From Micromussa lordhowensis (lineage: Eukaryota; Cnidaria; Anthozoa; Scleractinia; Lobophylliidae), in NCBI GenBank assembly GCA_964020085.1, contig OZ026608.1:18633479-18697478 (forward strand): DNA of 64,000 nucleotides, given 5' to 3'. How positions within the stretch are numbered: position 1 is the first letter of the stretch; the number at the start of each line of letters is the position of its first letter. The notes under the pieces are model-generated. The model ran no database searches, was not told the origin of the DNA, and saw nothing but the letters and a program-made list of their open reading frames with translations. Below are positions 10,630 through 24,300 of the stretch, in pieces. A program made the position numbers and the translations under genes.

Positions 10630-13600
10630 TTTGATAATTATCTTATTACCCCTTCGTAATTACCAAGAACTAGAAAAGACAGCTGGCTCTATCGCGAAGA
10701 ATTTAAAGGTATATGTGATACTCGCCTTCCCCCCCCCCCCCCTAATGGGGCCTTATATAAACAATATAACCTCCATTTCGCCCAAAAGTATGCGCCGATA
10801 TTTATCCACGGACGTTGTACCCCAGCACAAGTCAAATGGACGCTGTTGTGTTTATTATTCTTCAAATATTTTTCGCAACACGCGGGAACTTTTTTTTTAA
10901 AATAGGAGAATATCAGTCAGATATACCCCAGTTTTAGCTAGGGATATTCAGTCACGTGACGCGTTTAAAGCAAAAATATTCGATGGATAAAAAAAGACGG
11001 ACATTCTCTCCCCAGGGCCACTCGTTTTAGAATCGAAGCGAAGGCTCTGTGGAAGACTTTTAATTTTTCGTCAATAGCAAGATGTGGAATGGGAGATTTG
11101 TACAAGTGGAAACGTCCCGCTTTTGTTTTGTGCCGTTCTCAAAATGAAGTAAACTTTATTAAAATGGATTATTTAGCTAGCTTTTGGTCGAAAATACCCT
11201 CAATTGCTGCTCTTACGTTCAAAAATCGCGTTAGACCCTCCCCCTTAAACTTCCATTTGACGTTAAGCGGAAGCAAGTAAATATGTTACCGATCCCTTTC
11301 CCAAAGGTAAATTTGCTTGCAGTAAATAATTTGCCTCTCATTTCAACAAGTAAATGATTCCTTCCAGGGTTCCAAGAGCTATTATTTGTAATTTAGGAAT
11401 GGGAAGGTACTTCAAGCTCCTGTATTCCTCTGGGCCGGGTTGTCAAAGCCTGACTTAAGCTAACCCAAGATAAGCAAAAATTTGGATTTCAGTTTTGTAT
11501 TTTTTCGGTGCGATTTTCTGCTTATTTTGTTTGTCATTCAGTTTTGAGCTTGAGTAATCTCAAACTACTCAAAACATAAGAAGTGAAAAGCATTTTTATA
11601 CAGGAAAAATGCTTAATTCAGTAAACTTTAAATCAAGGGTTAGCGTTAACCAGCTTTCGAACAACTCGGCACTGGTTGCCACCAATATTATGTAACATAT
11701 ATTTATTATCGTCAAGTTTTCTATGTATTTTTAAGTATTAATTTTGTATTTTAAAAAGTTTCCTTGAACTGCTATGATAAGTTTATCTTTACGTACCCTG
11801 TCTATAAAACATTTGAGCGTAAATGTACAGGATAAATTAATTTATTTAACCTCACATCTATATACTGGGAGTAAATCTGATAACCCAAAATAAGCTCATA
11901 TTGTTTATATCAAATGATATTCTGTCGAAATGTGAATCAGTGGATATTTTCAACTAAGAAAAAAATCTCTTCCTATGTAATGATGTTTCGTCACTTAAAA
12001 TGTCGTTATTTTCAATTAAAAAAAAACGATTAAGACAAGTACTGTACAAACACTTCTACAAATCCGCTTATCTCACGAGTTTGTACTCTCTTATTATTAG
12101 AAGTTACAATTTTTCTTATGGTGAAAATTATTTACTTTAATTCAGCCAAAATATGGCCTTGTAAAGGAGCTTTATTTATTAGGCAATGAACTAATAAATT
12201 ATATTACTATATTATTTAAAAAACATAAGAAATGCACAGTTGAATTTAAATGAAAAGGAACGTCTTGATTAGTAAGTAGACTTAAAGTAGTCGCTTTCTT
12301 TTCTGAGTTCCTATGCGAGAGCAGAATTGTACCTATTTTGTCGCAGTTTTTAAGTTTTTCTTTTTTTTTCTTGCGACAGAAAGACTCACGACAAGAGAAA
12401 TACTACTGTAGTCTATTTAGCTTTTAAAGTGTACTTTCAATATTTGTAGAACACGGAAAATAAATAAAAGTATTTGTTTAGATAACTTGTTCTCATTGCA
12501 TGTGATCAATATATCAATATCACTTGAAGAAAAAACGGGTAAAAGCGAAAAATAAGAACTAATGGCTTTTGCGTATTGACAGCATGTTTACAGGGCGTTT
12601 CCAGGATTGCCAAATTGGGGTTTCCAGTATAGGAAAATTATCCCCAAGGAATGAACTCATTTCCCACAGTAGATAAATTTTTATATTGTTGAACATTTTC
12701 CCGACACAGTAGGTTACCATAGTAACAGTATGACCTGCTAGAATCAAACGTAGTTTTCGAAAATTTAAGCTAAGGTGGCTCTGAGCCCCATGGACAGAAT
12801 TTTGAAACTTTGCCGAACGTTGCGTCTTATCCAGGTAATCAAAATTTGATCATAAAGAAAGCGGATCACCGAGCTCAATTCTGAGTCATAAGAAGTTAAA
12901 GCTGAAAGTTAAGGGTTTTTAGCAGGCTATGATACCCTATAGCGTCGCACGCAAATTTAACTCCCGGTGTGACTCGATTCGTTGCCTTGCCGTAATGAAA
13001 CTGGCCCGCTCTGTCTTTGCATATAAAAACAAGTTGACACCCGCGCTATATTACACGTGCCGCGCCAAACGTATCTATAAAATATATGCAGACACATCCA
13101 CAGATTTGCTTACGTGGTTGGATAAATGGCTCTATTATAATCTTATTCCTCCAAATAACCAAACTTCTCAGTACACCTATTTCTGTCATGCGTTTTTGTC
13201 CTCCTGTTCTATTGTATTCGCAGTGGACAGCTCACGCGGGTATTTTGCGAAGTACAAGTGTTCTCTTCATGACCTGGATAAACGTCTGGTACGTTTATTC
13301 GTAATACATTTCTTTGTAAAGTATTCTGATCGGCTATTCGCAACCGCCGCGCTAAAAATTTCCCGACTTTCAATTCCTTTTGGAATCTGTCAGACCGTCA
13401 GTGCGGCTTTGTACAGCTTTGTAACAATTACAATTTGGCACTTATAGACCCTTAATTTTCTGGACACCTTAGATCCGTTTAACATTACCTACGGCAGATT
13501 TGTTAGCTTTATAACAATATCTAAGCTAATCAAAAACCTAGACCACCAATCTTTCCATTTTGCCTGATTTTCTAGTCTGGAATACAACGCGCTCATACAA

Positions 13601-15348
13601 AGTCTTCTACCGGACTGTAATTCTTGTCTGAGTCATGTGGGGGTCCGATCTCTCGTGATGCAATCTATATTTAGCAACTGTGCACGACGCTGTTATGACA
13701 GGAAAACGATAACAACGTGTTCACCAAAAACGAGGGGTAGTTTTTTGATACCATGATCGTAACATCAACTGATAGAGAGTGGTTTTAATGACCCATCAAA
13801 GTCTAGGAAAGTGCTGGAAACTGTTGCCAGCAACTGCTAATCTAATTTGCGCGTGCATGCGTGATCTATATGGCACGCCATGTGAACCTATTGATCGAGG
13901 TGAAATAACGAACGTTTGGAACTACGCAAGCGATTAACCAAAACTGAAACATCGCTTTTCTTATCACCAGAAACCGAAGGTTAAAACATGAAGAAAAAAA
14001 AACATGACATATACCAAAACTGAAAAACAGGAAATTTTTTGCACAAAAATCGTAACGCCCCCTATAGCCCACCCACAGTTAACCTTTCGAAAATTAAACA
14101 CGTTGTGGTACGAGAAATCTTTTGTTTCGTTTTTCCTAGCCAGACATGACAGGTTTTACCTAAAATGGACCGCATTAATTCGAATTCCCAAACTCCCCGT
14201 TTTATTTCAAACTTAAATCCAGTTTCTCTTGAATTGGCTTTTTCTTCAGTCATTTCCAATCGGTTATTTTACGCAATTTATGAACTGATTTTTGTTCCAT
14301 TTGACCAAGAATCATCTTCGATCTCTTACTTCGAAGTGTAAGGTAAACAACATGCACTGACAAATCAGTACACGGCTGGAAAAACTAATTTGGACCTTTT
14401 AGATAACAATCTTGCGCTTTATTTAGCTTCGGTCACTGCCCTGGTGTTCTACTAATAAAAAAAAGCACGTTACGTGGTCCGCCTATAAACGTCAAACTTT
14501 TAGTTACCTTTTTACAAATAAAAGATATTTAGAAATATTTGTTTATTCCCCTGACGGTTGGTGGGTTCATTGTAACTATTTTTAAAACTTGCTTTCGAGG
14601 GCTTGATACATTTCTGACATTTTCCGAGTAGATAGCATCACGCAGCCTCAAAGAGTAACACGACACAAGTGTTTTTACACCCGCCAGTCAAATAACTCGC
14701 AAAGGTCACATTCCAGTAGCAAGAACGCCAAATTCAGCCACGTTCAAAACCGAGTTGAAAATAGCTTCAAGAAGCTTTTCACTTTTGAGGTTAAGAGACC
14801 ACTTCTAGGCATTTTTGGATCCAATGTGAGATCTTAGATGGTCTTAGATCTCCCAGCATGAAGGAGAAATGCTATTAAGTATGTTAAATGCACACCTATA
14901 AGCCAAGCAAACACAGAGGTATCATCAGGTTGATCAAGATAAGACTTCCGTTGGTTGTGTGAGTTACTGTGTGCTGCCCTCAGAAATCGAGCTTGGCCAT
15001 CGTCACCTCTTAAACTGTTTTTGTGTGGTCGAGTTTCTCGTCCAATCACGGATCACAGAATTGGAACATTGACAGGGGTGAAATTGAACAAGAGCACGGA
15101 AAGTGATCGCATTTCATCCATGTAACTACGGGAAGTTTATGGCTGCGAACGACTGAATGGCTCTTAGAACGGATTATGGCATTACAAATGTTCCTTTACA
15201 ATCTGGAAACACTGTTCCACGTTTAAGAACTACAAGATAATCGTTGCTTCTCGGGTCCTGTGCGTTCAGATGTCCGCGCTTTGAAACGTTTCACGTCGTT
15301 TCATGTTGAACTTCGCATGGTCGTCGGCTTCAACATTTAAGCCCGAAA
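10630..15348. other. Spacer between the two Patched genes
   Basis: No gene is supported. It contains a C run at about 10730-10742, an AT-rich stretch (11690-12480) with short blocks similar to the region downstream of Patched B, and diverged copies of a dispersed repeat family at about 12550-12770 and 13680-13830. The same family recurs at 20145-20330 in Patched B. The longest frame here (12929-13447, 172 codons) has no recognisable domain. The promoter of Patched B should lie towards the right end. Confidence 0.6.
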
Positions 15349-18300
15349 ATGTGCGCTCTCCCGTCGAAGGACTTCGTTTGGGCAAATGAGGGTCTTCGAG
15401 AGATTGACCAGGTAATAAATGTTCATAATACTGAGCTATTCAGTGGGCCAGTACCACATTGTCGGTCATAATATATCAATTCTTCGACTCACTCGCTCGC
15501 TGCCTGTGGTCTTTGGAGAATGTTTACATAGATGGCAGTGACACAGTTTCGAATTCCCGTAAATTTCAATTCCTTTGCTGTACTTTTCAAAACCTTTCTG
15601 TTATTTTCCTGGTATTACTTCTTGCATTTTGGGCAAACAAACGATTTCCTCCAAACTTTGCTCATGAGTCTATAATGATACAATTCTAAACGGAGCCATC
15701 TCAATTTTGCAAATATTTTTTTTATCTCAAATTTGAGGGTCAAAGAGCTGCCTATTTTTAGCAATGGCGAGGAATTAAAGTGAGAAAATGTTCCGAGCTC
15801 ACTGCTTCAAAAGGCTTACCGTGGTTACAGTTAGTTTATCTCATGGTCATTTGCTCAGTCACGGATGTTTGACTGACTTTTGACTGACTTATACGTGTGG
15901 TTAGCCTAACCGTCAAAGGTTTACTTGCCCTTTGCCTTGACGGGATTTAGCACTTACTAAGAACATAAGAGCCGGATTTTTTTCATTTAGTTTAATTACG
16001 GATGTTTGCGGTCAGCTCAGCCGTAACACGGCAAATTTTAATACGGCATTTAGCAGTTACTGAGAGAATATCGGCGCCCTAATCTGACAGTAACGGCAGA
16101 CCCTCATCTACGAAAATTTCACGCTTGCGCAAAGCACGAAAATGTTACCTATACAGTTGGACCTCCACTGACTCGGTTTGCTTCGAACTCCCCGGTGTTT
16201 TTTACGAATTTAGACCCACTTCTCTTGAATTTGCCCTTGTTTTTTTTTTTCGGTAATTTACTATCGGCTCACTGATGGCTATCTGGGACTCGGTTATTTC
16301 GAACTCCCGCTATTTCAGTCGAACTAGTTTTCTTTTCCCCTCAGAGTTTGGAATAGCGGGGTTCAGCAGTTAGTAAATAGAGCGGTTTTCAAGTGAGTGT
16401 TGTAAAACCAAAGCCAAACCAATTACTCACCAATTAGACTACTCAGCCAACCTTAAATTGTAGTAAAACCAAACCTAAAACCAAAGTAATTGCCTGATTA
16501 ATTTCGACACCTAATTGCAAACCGCTATATAAATTCGTATAGGTAATCGTATGGATGTGAGTGCAATTAAAAGGATTTACACCACGAGAAATATTTCTAT
16601 TTGCAACCGCGAATTAACGATAAATTGGCCTGCTCTCAGCCAATCACAGTGAAGTAATTTTCTCAGTCATATAATAAATCAATAGATAATAAATTAATAA
16701 ATTAATTCATTAATTAAGTAAATAATAAAAAAAAATCAACCAATCAATTATAAGGAGTCGGTACGTTAGAAAACTATTCTTCGTAGATTGTTACAGTCTC
16801 CATATTTTCATATTTTTTTAGGGCCATGCAAGAGGAAATAGGAAAGCTTTGCTTGTGCAATCGAAGTTACAGTCCTTCCTTGAAAAACTTGGAATGTGTA
16901 CTCACCGGCACAATGGATCCTTTATTTTGAAGCGTTTCCTTTTCTTGATCGTTATCGCAGCTGGACTGATCTGGGCAAAACTCGAAACAAACGTGGAAAA
17001 TCTTTGGATAGAAGGTGAGAGATCTCGCTGTTGTTTTTGCCCTCTAATCTTGTATGTGATAATTATTTGTAAACTAACTCGGCCCGGGTACAACACGCGC
17101 GCTTTGATTGGTTAAAACATTGTACCGGTAAATACCCAACTCTGCTGGATTCCCAATATGACGGAGTATGGGAAAACGAAATCCGAAATCGATCACTAGC
17201 CAGGGCTCTATCATGAATGCCATTCCCCTATTCGCCGCACATCTCGCAATCTATTCTGTTGTAGAGAGTGAGTAGCCTAGCTGTGTGCGGTCGTTAACAA
17301 GTGTATTCGAAGTGTCTGTAAAAAGGATTTAGACACCCCGGTATTCTCAGCATCCCGCCGCTTCCGCCGTTATCTTAACTCAATTTCATTATTCGCAAAT
17401 CAAAAAATACGGCTTCCCCCGCCAATGATAATTTGTATAGCGCGTGGACTTGTACAATGCCGGATTAAGGCCTTTAACTTGAAGAAAACGCGTTACACTT
17501 TCAACTTGAGGTCCCATACACACAAAGCCGGAGAAATTTGAAAATGTCATTTTGGATTTGCGTTTGAGGAAAACTCGGGTTGGGAAATCACATGATTACA
17601 GCGATGCCATCGTTTTCGAAAAGCTCCGTTTTCAAAATGTTCTTCGTCCACACTAAAACGCAAAGCAAGCGTTTTCAATTTCCTCCGGTTTATAAAGCGC
17701 GTTTTCTAAAAGTTTCGTTTTCGTGTCCGATTAGTGTGGCCGGTAGGTCTAGCCGCGCGTAGAATAACGCTGCATTTTCCAATTTCCGGGCCATGAGTTT
17801 TCGCCCGCTCGTTGCCTTTTTCAAGTCCATCTTGTTTACACATGTTGGTATTGATGATAAAGGCAAGTTATTTATTACATGTAAATGTAGACTGTTTCAA
17901 CCTGTCTGTTGTTCACGATATTAGTGGATGGACGACTGGAAAAAGAGCTGGAATATACCAAGAAATCGCTTGGAGAAGGTTATGGCGTGACTAATGAGTT
18001 ACTGATACAAATACCCAACGAGGAAGGAACAAACATCCTTACTGTACAGGCCTTGAAGAGGCACTTGGACATTCTAATGAGAGTCACAGACGTCTCAGTG
18101 GATTTGTTTGACCAGTAAGTGAATGTGGTTACGTGACATATATCGAACTTCGTTGGTCTTCGTGTATCAACCTGCTATGAGGTACTGTCAACTTCTTTAT
18201 TGTGAACTGAACGGAATAACTGAGCTTTTTAGCCTTGCCAAGTTGATTGGTTTAGGTCCAAATTGGCTGCCAAAACAGTAGAATCGTGAACTGGGCGTGT

Positions 18301-21300
18301 TTAAAACACGAAATGACACTACAATTAGCCTAAATAGCGCTCCGGTTAGCCTAAACATCACTGATTCGACAGTGATTGGCTCTCAATAACTGTAAGTGTT
18401 TTAACCCTTTCTGACACCCAAATTGACTCTTAGTATGGTTTGCTTGAAATTAAACATATTTCCCTGAAAATTTCAAAATCAAATAATCAAGTATTTACAA
18501 GCACACAATTCATGTTTGTTTGTTCTTTTTTAGACGCTGGAAACTGAGGGATATTTGCTACACCTTGGATCCATCTTTTAACGATCCCGTAAGTACTATG
18601 CTATTAATCTGCTTGTTTCGTTTCTAGAATATAGCTTAAATTCAATCTAGAGATCATGAATCAGTTTACTTCAACCTGTGAAGAGCTTTCAATATGAAGA
18701 GCAGACGTATCGTCGACCAAATTTGTAAATCAAAAAATGTGAATTTTGCACGAATCGAATTCTGTCCAACCACACGAAGTTTAGAACATAACACACTGAA
18801 ATGTCCAATAAGATGTCTGTTTTGTAACCATGTTATTTTACTGTAGGAGCTTCGTCAATTAATGCCATGTGTTATCATAAGTCCTTTGGATTGTTTTTGG
18901 GAAGGAGCGAAACCACTTGGACCGCAACGCAAACTCGTTCTGTAAGTGACACTTCATAATATACTACGTAAACGTGGCGATAGTCGTTAGCTAAGAATAT
19001 GTCAAGGAAAAGTCTCAAGAAAGTTGAATCTTTTGCTACACAGTTGAATACGGACGCTACTACGATTATCAGTCGAGTATGGAACGAACCAGCTTTGGAG
19101 ACAAAATTACGGTGCTGCCACGGGCAACTTTCCTCGTTTCCCATGGTGACAATATCGTTGCCTGCAATTTCGCGCACTTTGCTTCCAATGACGTTACCAC
19201 TGGAAACGGAGCCAGTTGCCCGTGATCGCAACGCAAGTAGAACATTAAAACCTGGTAACCAAGCTTTCGTCATGCCTTACTCAACTGATAATCGTATTAA
19301 CATCAAAGGGGCAAAGCTGAATGTCCGTGAGCGGGCAAGCGAGATGTGTCAAGTCCTGTGCTGTGATTGGTTACCCAAGTGGGCGGGAAGTAGCTGTACC
19401 TTGCCCCTTTGGGATCACCCGCTGTATCTCGAAAGAAAAGTTTGTCCTTTCTGTCATATACTAAATAGAGCCTTTTATCAGAACTTAGCCTATGTCCGCC
19501 ATCTTGACCTCACTCTTTTTTTCAGGAGCCCATCATTAGGAGCGTGTAACTCTTATACTAAGCCTATGTCACGACCGGTCTATTTTTAGGCTTCTTTTCC
19601 CGCGAAAAAGGTCAGTTCCGGTCTACATGAGTGCGCATCGGTAAGGAAAAAAATGGCTGGTTTTCTTTTTAATCTTCCGGTGAAATGATGACGTCAGATA
19701 AAAATTAGGTCCGTACGTGTGATTGGTCAATGACGTTCCTGCGGGGGTCTGAATTTAGTCTGATCGGTCTGTGAAAACGCCGTGATGGGAATATGGGGTA
19801 GTTACACCCTCCTGGAGATGGGTTCCTGCGCTTGCTCAATAAGTCATACATATGTGGGACTCAACCTTCAGACAATGTAGGTGGATGATTTTTTATAATA
19901 CTTACACCTTAGTCGTCACTGGTTTCAAGTCACTGCATTTGTGCGTGAGGCCACTTTTCTAGTATTCACAGATTTGTAATATTTTAGATCGGGTGAAAAT
20001 TCGACCAACACTCCTGCTCTGCAGTGGAAAAACCTAACCATCACTTCTCTGATACAAGCGGTACGCAAGATTCCTCACGGGCAGGACTACGAGAAGTTTA
20101 TGTGGATGCTAAAAGAGGTATTGTTATTGCACATTAGTGGTTTTTAAGGTGGCTCGAAACAGTTTCCAGCACTTTCCAAGACGCAGACTTTGATGGGTCA
20201 TTATAACCACTCTATATCGGTTGATGCCAAAATCGCGGTATAAAAAAACTGCCCAATCATTGGTGAACATGTTGCTGTCAAATTTGTGGCACAATATGTT
20301 ACCATAGCAACAATATGATTTGTTAAAAACACCCTTAATTTTGGCTTTAAGCGCTTATAACTAAAAATGAGCCCGGTTGACCCTAATTTTTTTTTATTAT
20401 CGAATTGTGATAAGAATGATAAGATGCAAATTTTTGCAAAGGTTGAAAAAATTATGTGGAGTGGGTTCAGACCCAAAAATATGAACTAAAGGCATCGTGC
20501 AGGAAAGGTCGCGACTGGCTTTTACGGAAATTACTGCATAACTTACGCCGATGTGTTTTCATAACAACTGCAACTGTATTCTTAGCTTATGTATAGCAGA
20601 TTGTTGTTGTCTACTCATCATTCGTCGCTTTGGCGAGGTCAAGGGAGACGTGTACGGCACAACTGTATCTTTGGAAGGAATAGATCCACGACTCAAACGA
20701 CGTTTTTGGTTTACAGGGTTTCCACTCTCGTCCAAAGCAGCAATGCTCCTAGAATGAAAGCCGAACATCACGCTGAAGATTTTGTCGGGACGAAATCTTT
20801 CCTGTGAATTCGGACAAACCTAGTCCACTTCTGCCGTAAAGTTTCGTCCTTCGGGAAATAATTCTTAGTTATTCCCGGCGTGCCAGTCTTGTTAGCGCAA
20901 TTTATAGCGCCGGGATCGCCGGCGGCACAATCCCTTTTCCAGGACGACTTTTCTTCGTCTCCGCCTTGAAACTCCGTGTCTTCTGCGCGACTAATGACGT
21001 CACATCCTTGTAATGGTATCGTTTTGTCCGAGCGGAAATAGCGCCGGACATTATCCGAGCTCCAAATTTTTGCGCCCCGAAATCACTGAAAATTACATTT
21101 TTGTACTCAGAAAATACTAAATTATCGATCATATCAAAAAAAAATTGTTTTTACTTCATATGCACTTTAATGCGCACCACAATGGCTGTGCACGTGTGTT
21201 ATAATTCTTGGTACATTTCTTTGTCGTCCTCTGCAAAACAACAACGTGAAATGAGCAAATTCTGCGTAGAGCCCTGACGGCCAAGTTTTAAAATTTCTGT

Positions 21301-24300
21301 CTTACATATTCAGTTTTAGGATAGCTCTGACAGTGATAGACAAACTGAATGAATTCAGATTCTTAAGAGATTCGTAGGTTGAAAGTGAATTCATTTTTCA
21401 TCGACCTTGCCGTCGTGGTCGAAGGCGAAGTAAACATTGGAGGTGAATTTGAAACAACACACAGACGCTGTGTACGAAATTGTGCACATCGATTATAAAG
21501 AAACACAACAAAAGAAAATACATTTGGTACCTTCGTTTAAATGTTGGTGAAAAAGGACTAGTACCAGTGTGAAAAGAAATGAGTTTCGCCGATCTGGCAT
21601 AGTTTGTTACTGCCAAGTGATCTGCGATTCTTAAATGTATTTGGGAATACATTGTCACAATGAAAAACAAGCTTCTGTACTAATGAGAATACTATGGAAA
21701 GTCCAAGCATTTCCTAACTCAAAATAAAACCTTGTGAATCTTGTTTGTGTTGTAGTTATTCGCGATGGGGCTTGCATAAAGAACACACTTCCCTCTTGTC
21801 AAACATTCACCTCCATGTAAGCTTTTAGGTCTTTAGTGACTATTTTTATAATTTAATTTTTTTAAAACCTTAATGATTGATTTTAAGGCTGGAATCAACA
21901 GTGGCTATATGATGAAACCTTGTCTTGATCCATATGACCCTGAATGTCCAAAAACTGCACCAAATTACAAGACCAAGAAGGTAATTTCGTTTAGTTTTGT
22001 TTGCGGCTCTAGATAATTTGCTGTCATAAATGCATTTTGCTGTCAAAAATCCATTTATTCCTGAAGTACGAATCATGTAAACAATCAATCTTGAGAGAAA
22101 ATGAGAACATTGCAGAGAAAAAGCTTGCTAACTTAAGGTTACCGTATAACTTACGAACACATTCAGTTCAGTAGTGTCTCGCGTCCAAGCAATGTAGCGC
22201 TTCCGATTTAAACTGTAGATACCTAAACCTAAACCTGTAGATACCTGAACTAAATATCAGGAGAGATCAAATTAAAGCTTATCTGTAGACCAAACATTAT
22301 CGGTATAGTTTGATACCCAGCTCTATAAGCTTTAATCCACCATAGGAAAAAAGATAGCGGCTGTACATTTTACCACAATACCTTGCGAACCTAACACAGC
22401 GTATAAGACACAAGGACAGCCAAATTTTTACAATATTTGTCCTTGTACTAAGGACATTGTGTATCGTAGGTTTGAAGATTTTATAACCCTTCTGTACCTT
22501 TTTATGAACGTTGTTAAAGTTTTCGTGCGCTAAGAACTGTGGGTAAATGTACCAGTCGCCATCTTTTTTCCTACGGAGGATTATATTTTTGGGTTTTAGG
22601 TATTTGCAATTTAAATCAGACGCGCTTCATCGATTGGACGCGAGACACCTCTAATGGTATACGGCAACCTTGAGATCGTTTGAACATGTTTTCAGATCAG
22701 TTTTAACTAATGGGGCACAAGCCCTGAGAAAACCCAGCGTCTTTGAGTCGTATGCATTGGCAAACTGGATCGAGAGGAATCTTCAGTGTCGTTTTGACAG
22801 AAGAACCAGTCGCGACTTGCCCAAGATATGGTCTGCACTACATTTAACTCTTCGTCAAGTAATTTATGAGACACTGTGGCCTCATGATTCGGTGCCTCTC
22901 TCGACCCATGCAGGTGTACAAATGAGTACCCGCGAATTTATTGCTGGGGGTAAACCTGCGATGGGCTAGCATCCCATCCAGGGTGATGGAGGGAGTAGAT
23001 ATACTCCTAGTCGCTTCATGCTACCGACAGAAATCGGAGATAAGCACCGGCCTGATAGACCTTGGCTCGTATGCAGACTTAATTAACCATGTAACTTGCA
23101 TTTTTGCCAGAAACCAGACATAGGTGTGGAATTGACTGGTGGCTGTAAGGGGTTTGCTACTAAATATATGGACTGGCCTGAAGAGCTTATTGTGGGAGGA
23201 ACTGTCAAGAACAGCACTGGAGTTCTTAGAAGGTAGGTTCCTTATCTGGACGACCTGGTATTTAGTTCACTCGCCCATTCATCTTCGTTGCTCCTTGTAT
23301 GTGGAAAGTAAGGCCAGCTGCGCATGACCAGTGACATCTTCCATCTTCCGCGGTCTTTTGCTTACTGTTCCCCTCATTCCAGCTAGTCCAGCTCCTATCT
23401 TTGATCTCAGCTTCAACGGTTCTCCTCCGCGTAATATTCTGTCAGCCACAGCATCTCCTGCCTTCAGGGGTTGATCTTTACCTTGGTTAAGGGAAACTAT
23501 TAGCAGCAGTCGCTTGACCTTTCGATATTCAGCATTTTTGCGTTGTGGACCACAATGGCAAATTCCATCGTGCAGCAGTTTGATCTTGTTAGCTTCAATG
23601 GTCTGATCAACTATGGTCTGATTTTGCGAGTTTTTTGTGAGCTTGAATCTAAGAACGTGGACATAAAATCGACATAGAATCGCTAAAAAATACTTGTTAA
23701 GGAATGGGAGGTTTACATTAAACAGTGAGAATTTTCTTGGTAGAAACTTCTTCCACTCAGCGTGTTTTTTTTAAATTGAATTAAATGGAAGCCAGAGACA
23801 TTGCTCCCTTAAACTTAAATGCTTATCCTAGGAGGTTAACAAGATTGTGCTTTTGCGTTGTATTTCCTTTAATGTATCTCGTCTAGGGCTGAAGCATATC
23901 AGAGCATTATCATGTTGATGGGAAGCCAACAGCTTTATACTCGCTGGCGTGGGAAGGCAAAAGTGAACCACATGACACATCCAGAGTGGACAAACGAGAC
24001 AGCGTCGCAACTTTTGGAAGCGTGGAAGCGTGAGTTTACGAAGGTAAGAAGAGATAAAAATTCTGTCAGCTGCAAATATTTTGAAACGTGTAGAGGCTTG
24101 CGTAATCTAGGCACAAGTGATTGAGAAGATAGAAAGACCGTGTTTGACCACGTTTCCAAACACCTCAAAGTTCGTGAAAAAATACTTCGTTATACACGTC
24201 TTGTCGTCGTATCTTCTTAGTGTTTGGAAATGTGGTGAAACACGGTTTTTCGTGCTTTATATATTATTTAATCTCCAGGCTGTTTTGGATTGTGTTGCTC

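Noticed and set aside
12929..13447. 172-codon plus-strand frame between the Patched genes
   Set aside because: No recognisable domain, composition like the surrounding AT-rich spacer, and no splice or start context; its length is within chance expectation over tens of kilobases.
18999..19589. 196-codon plus-strand frame
   Set aside because: It lies in a Patched B intron whose flanking exons join in phase without it, and its 3' part runs through the M3 transposable element.
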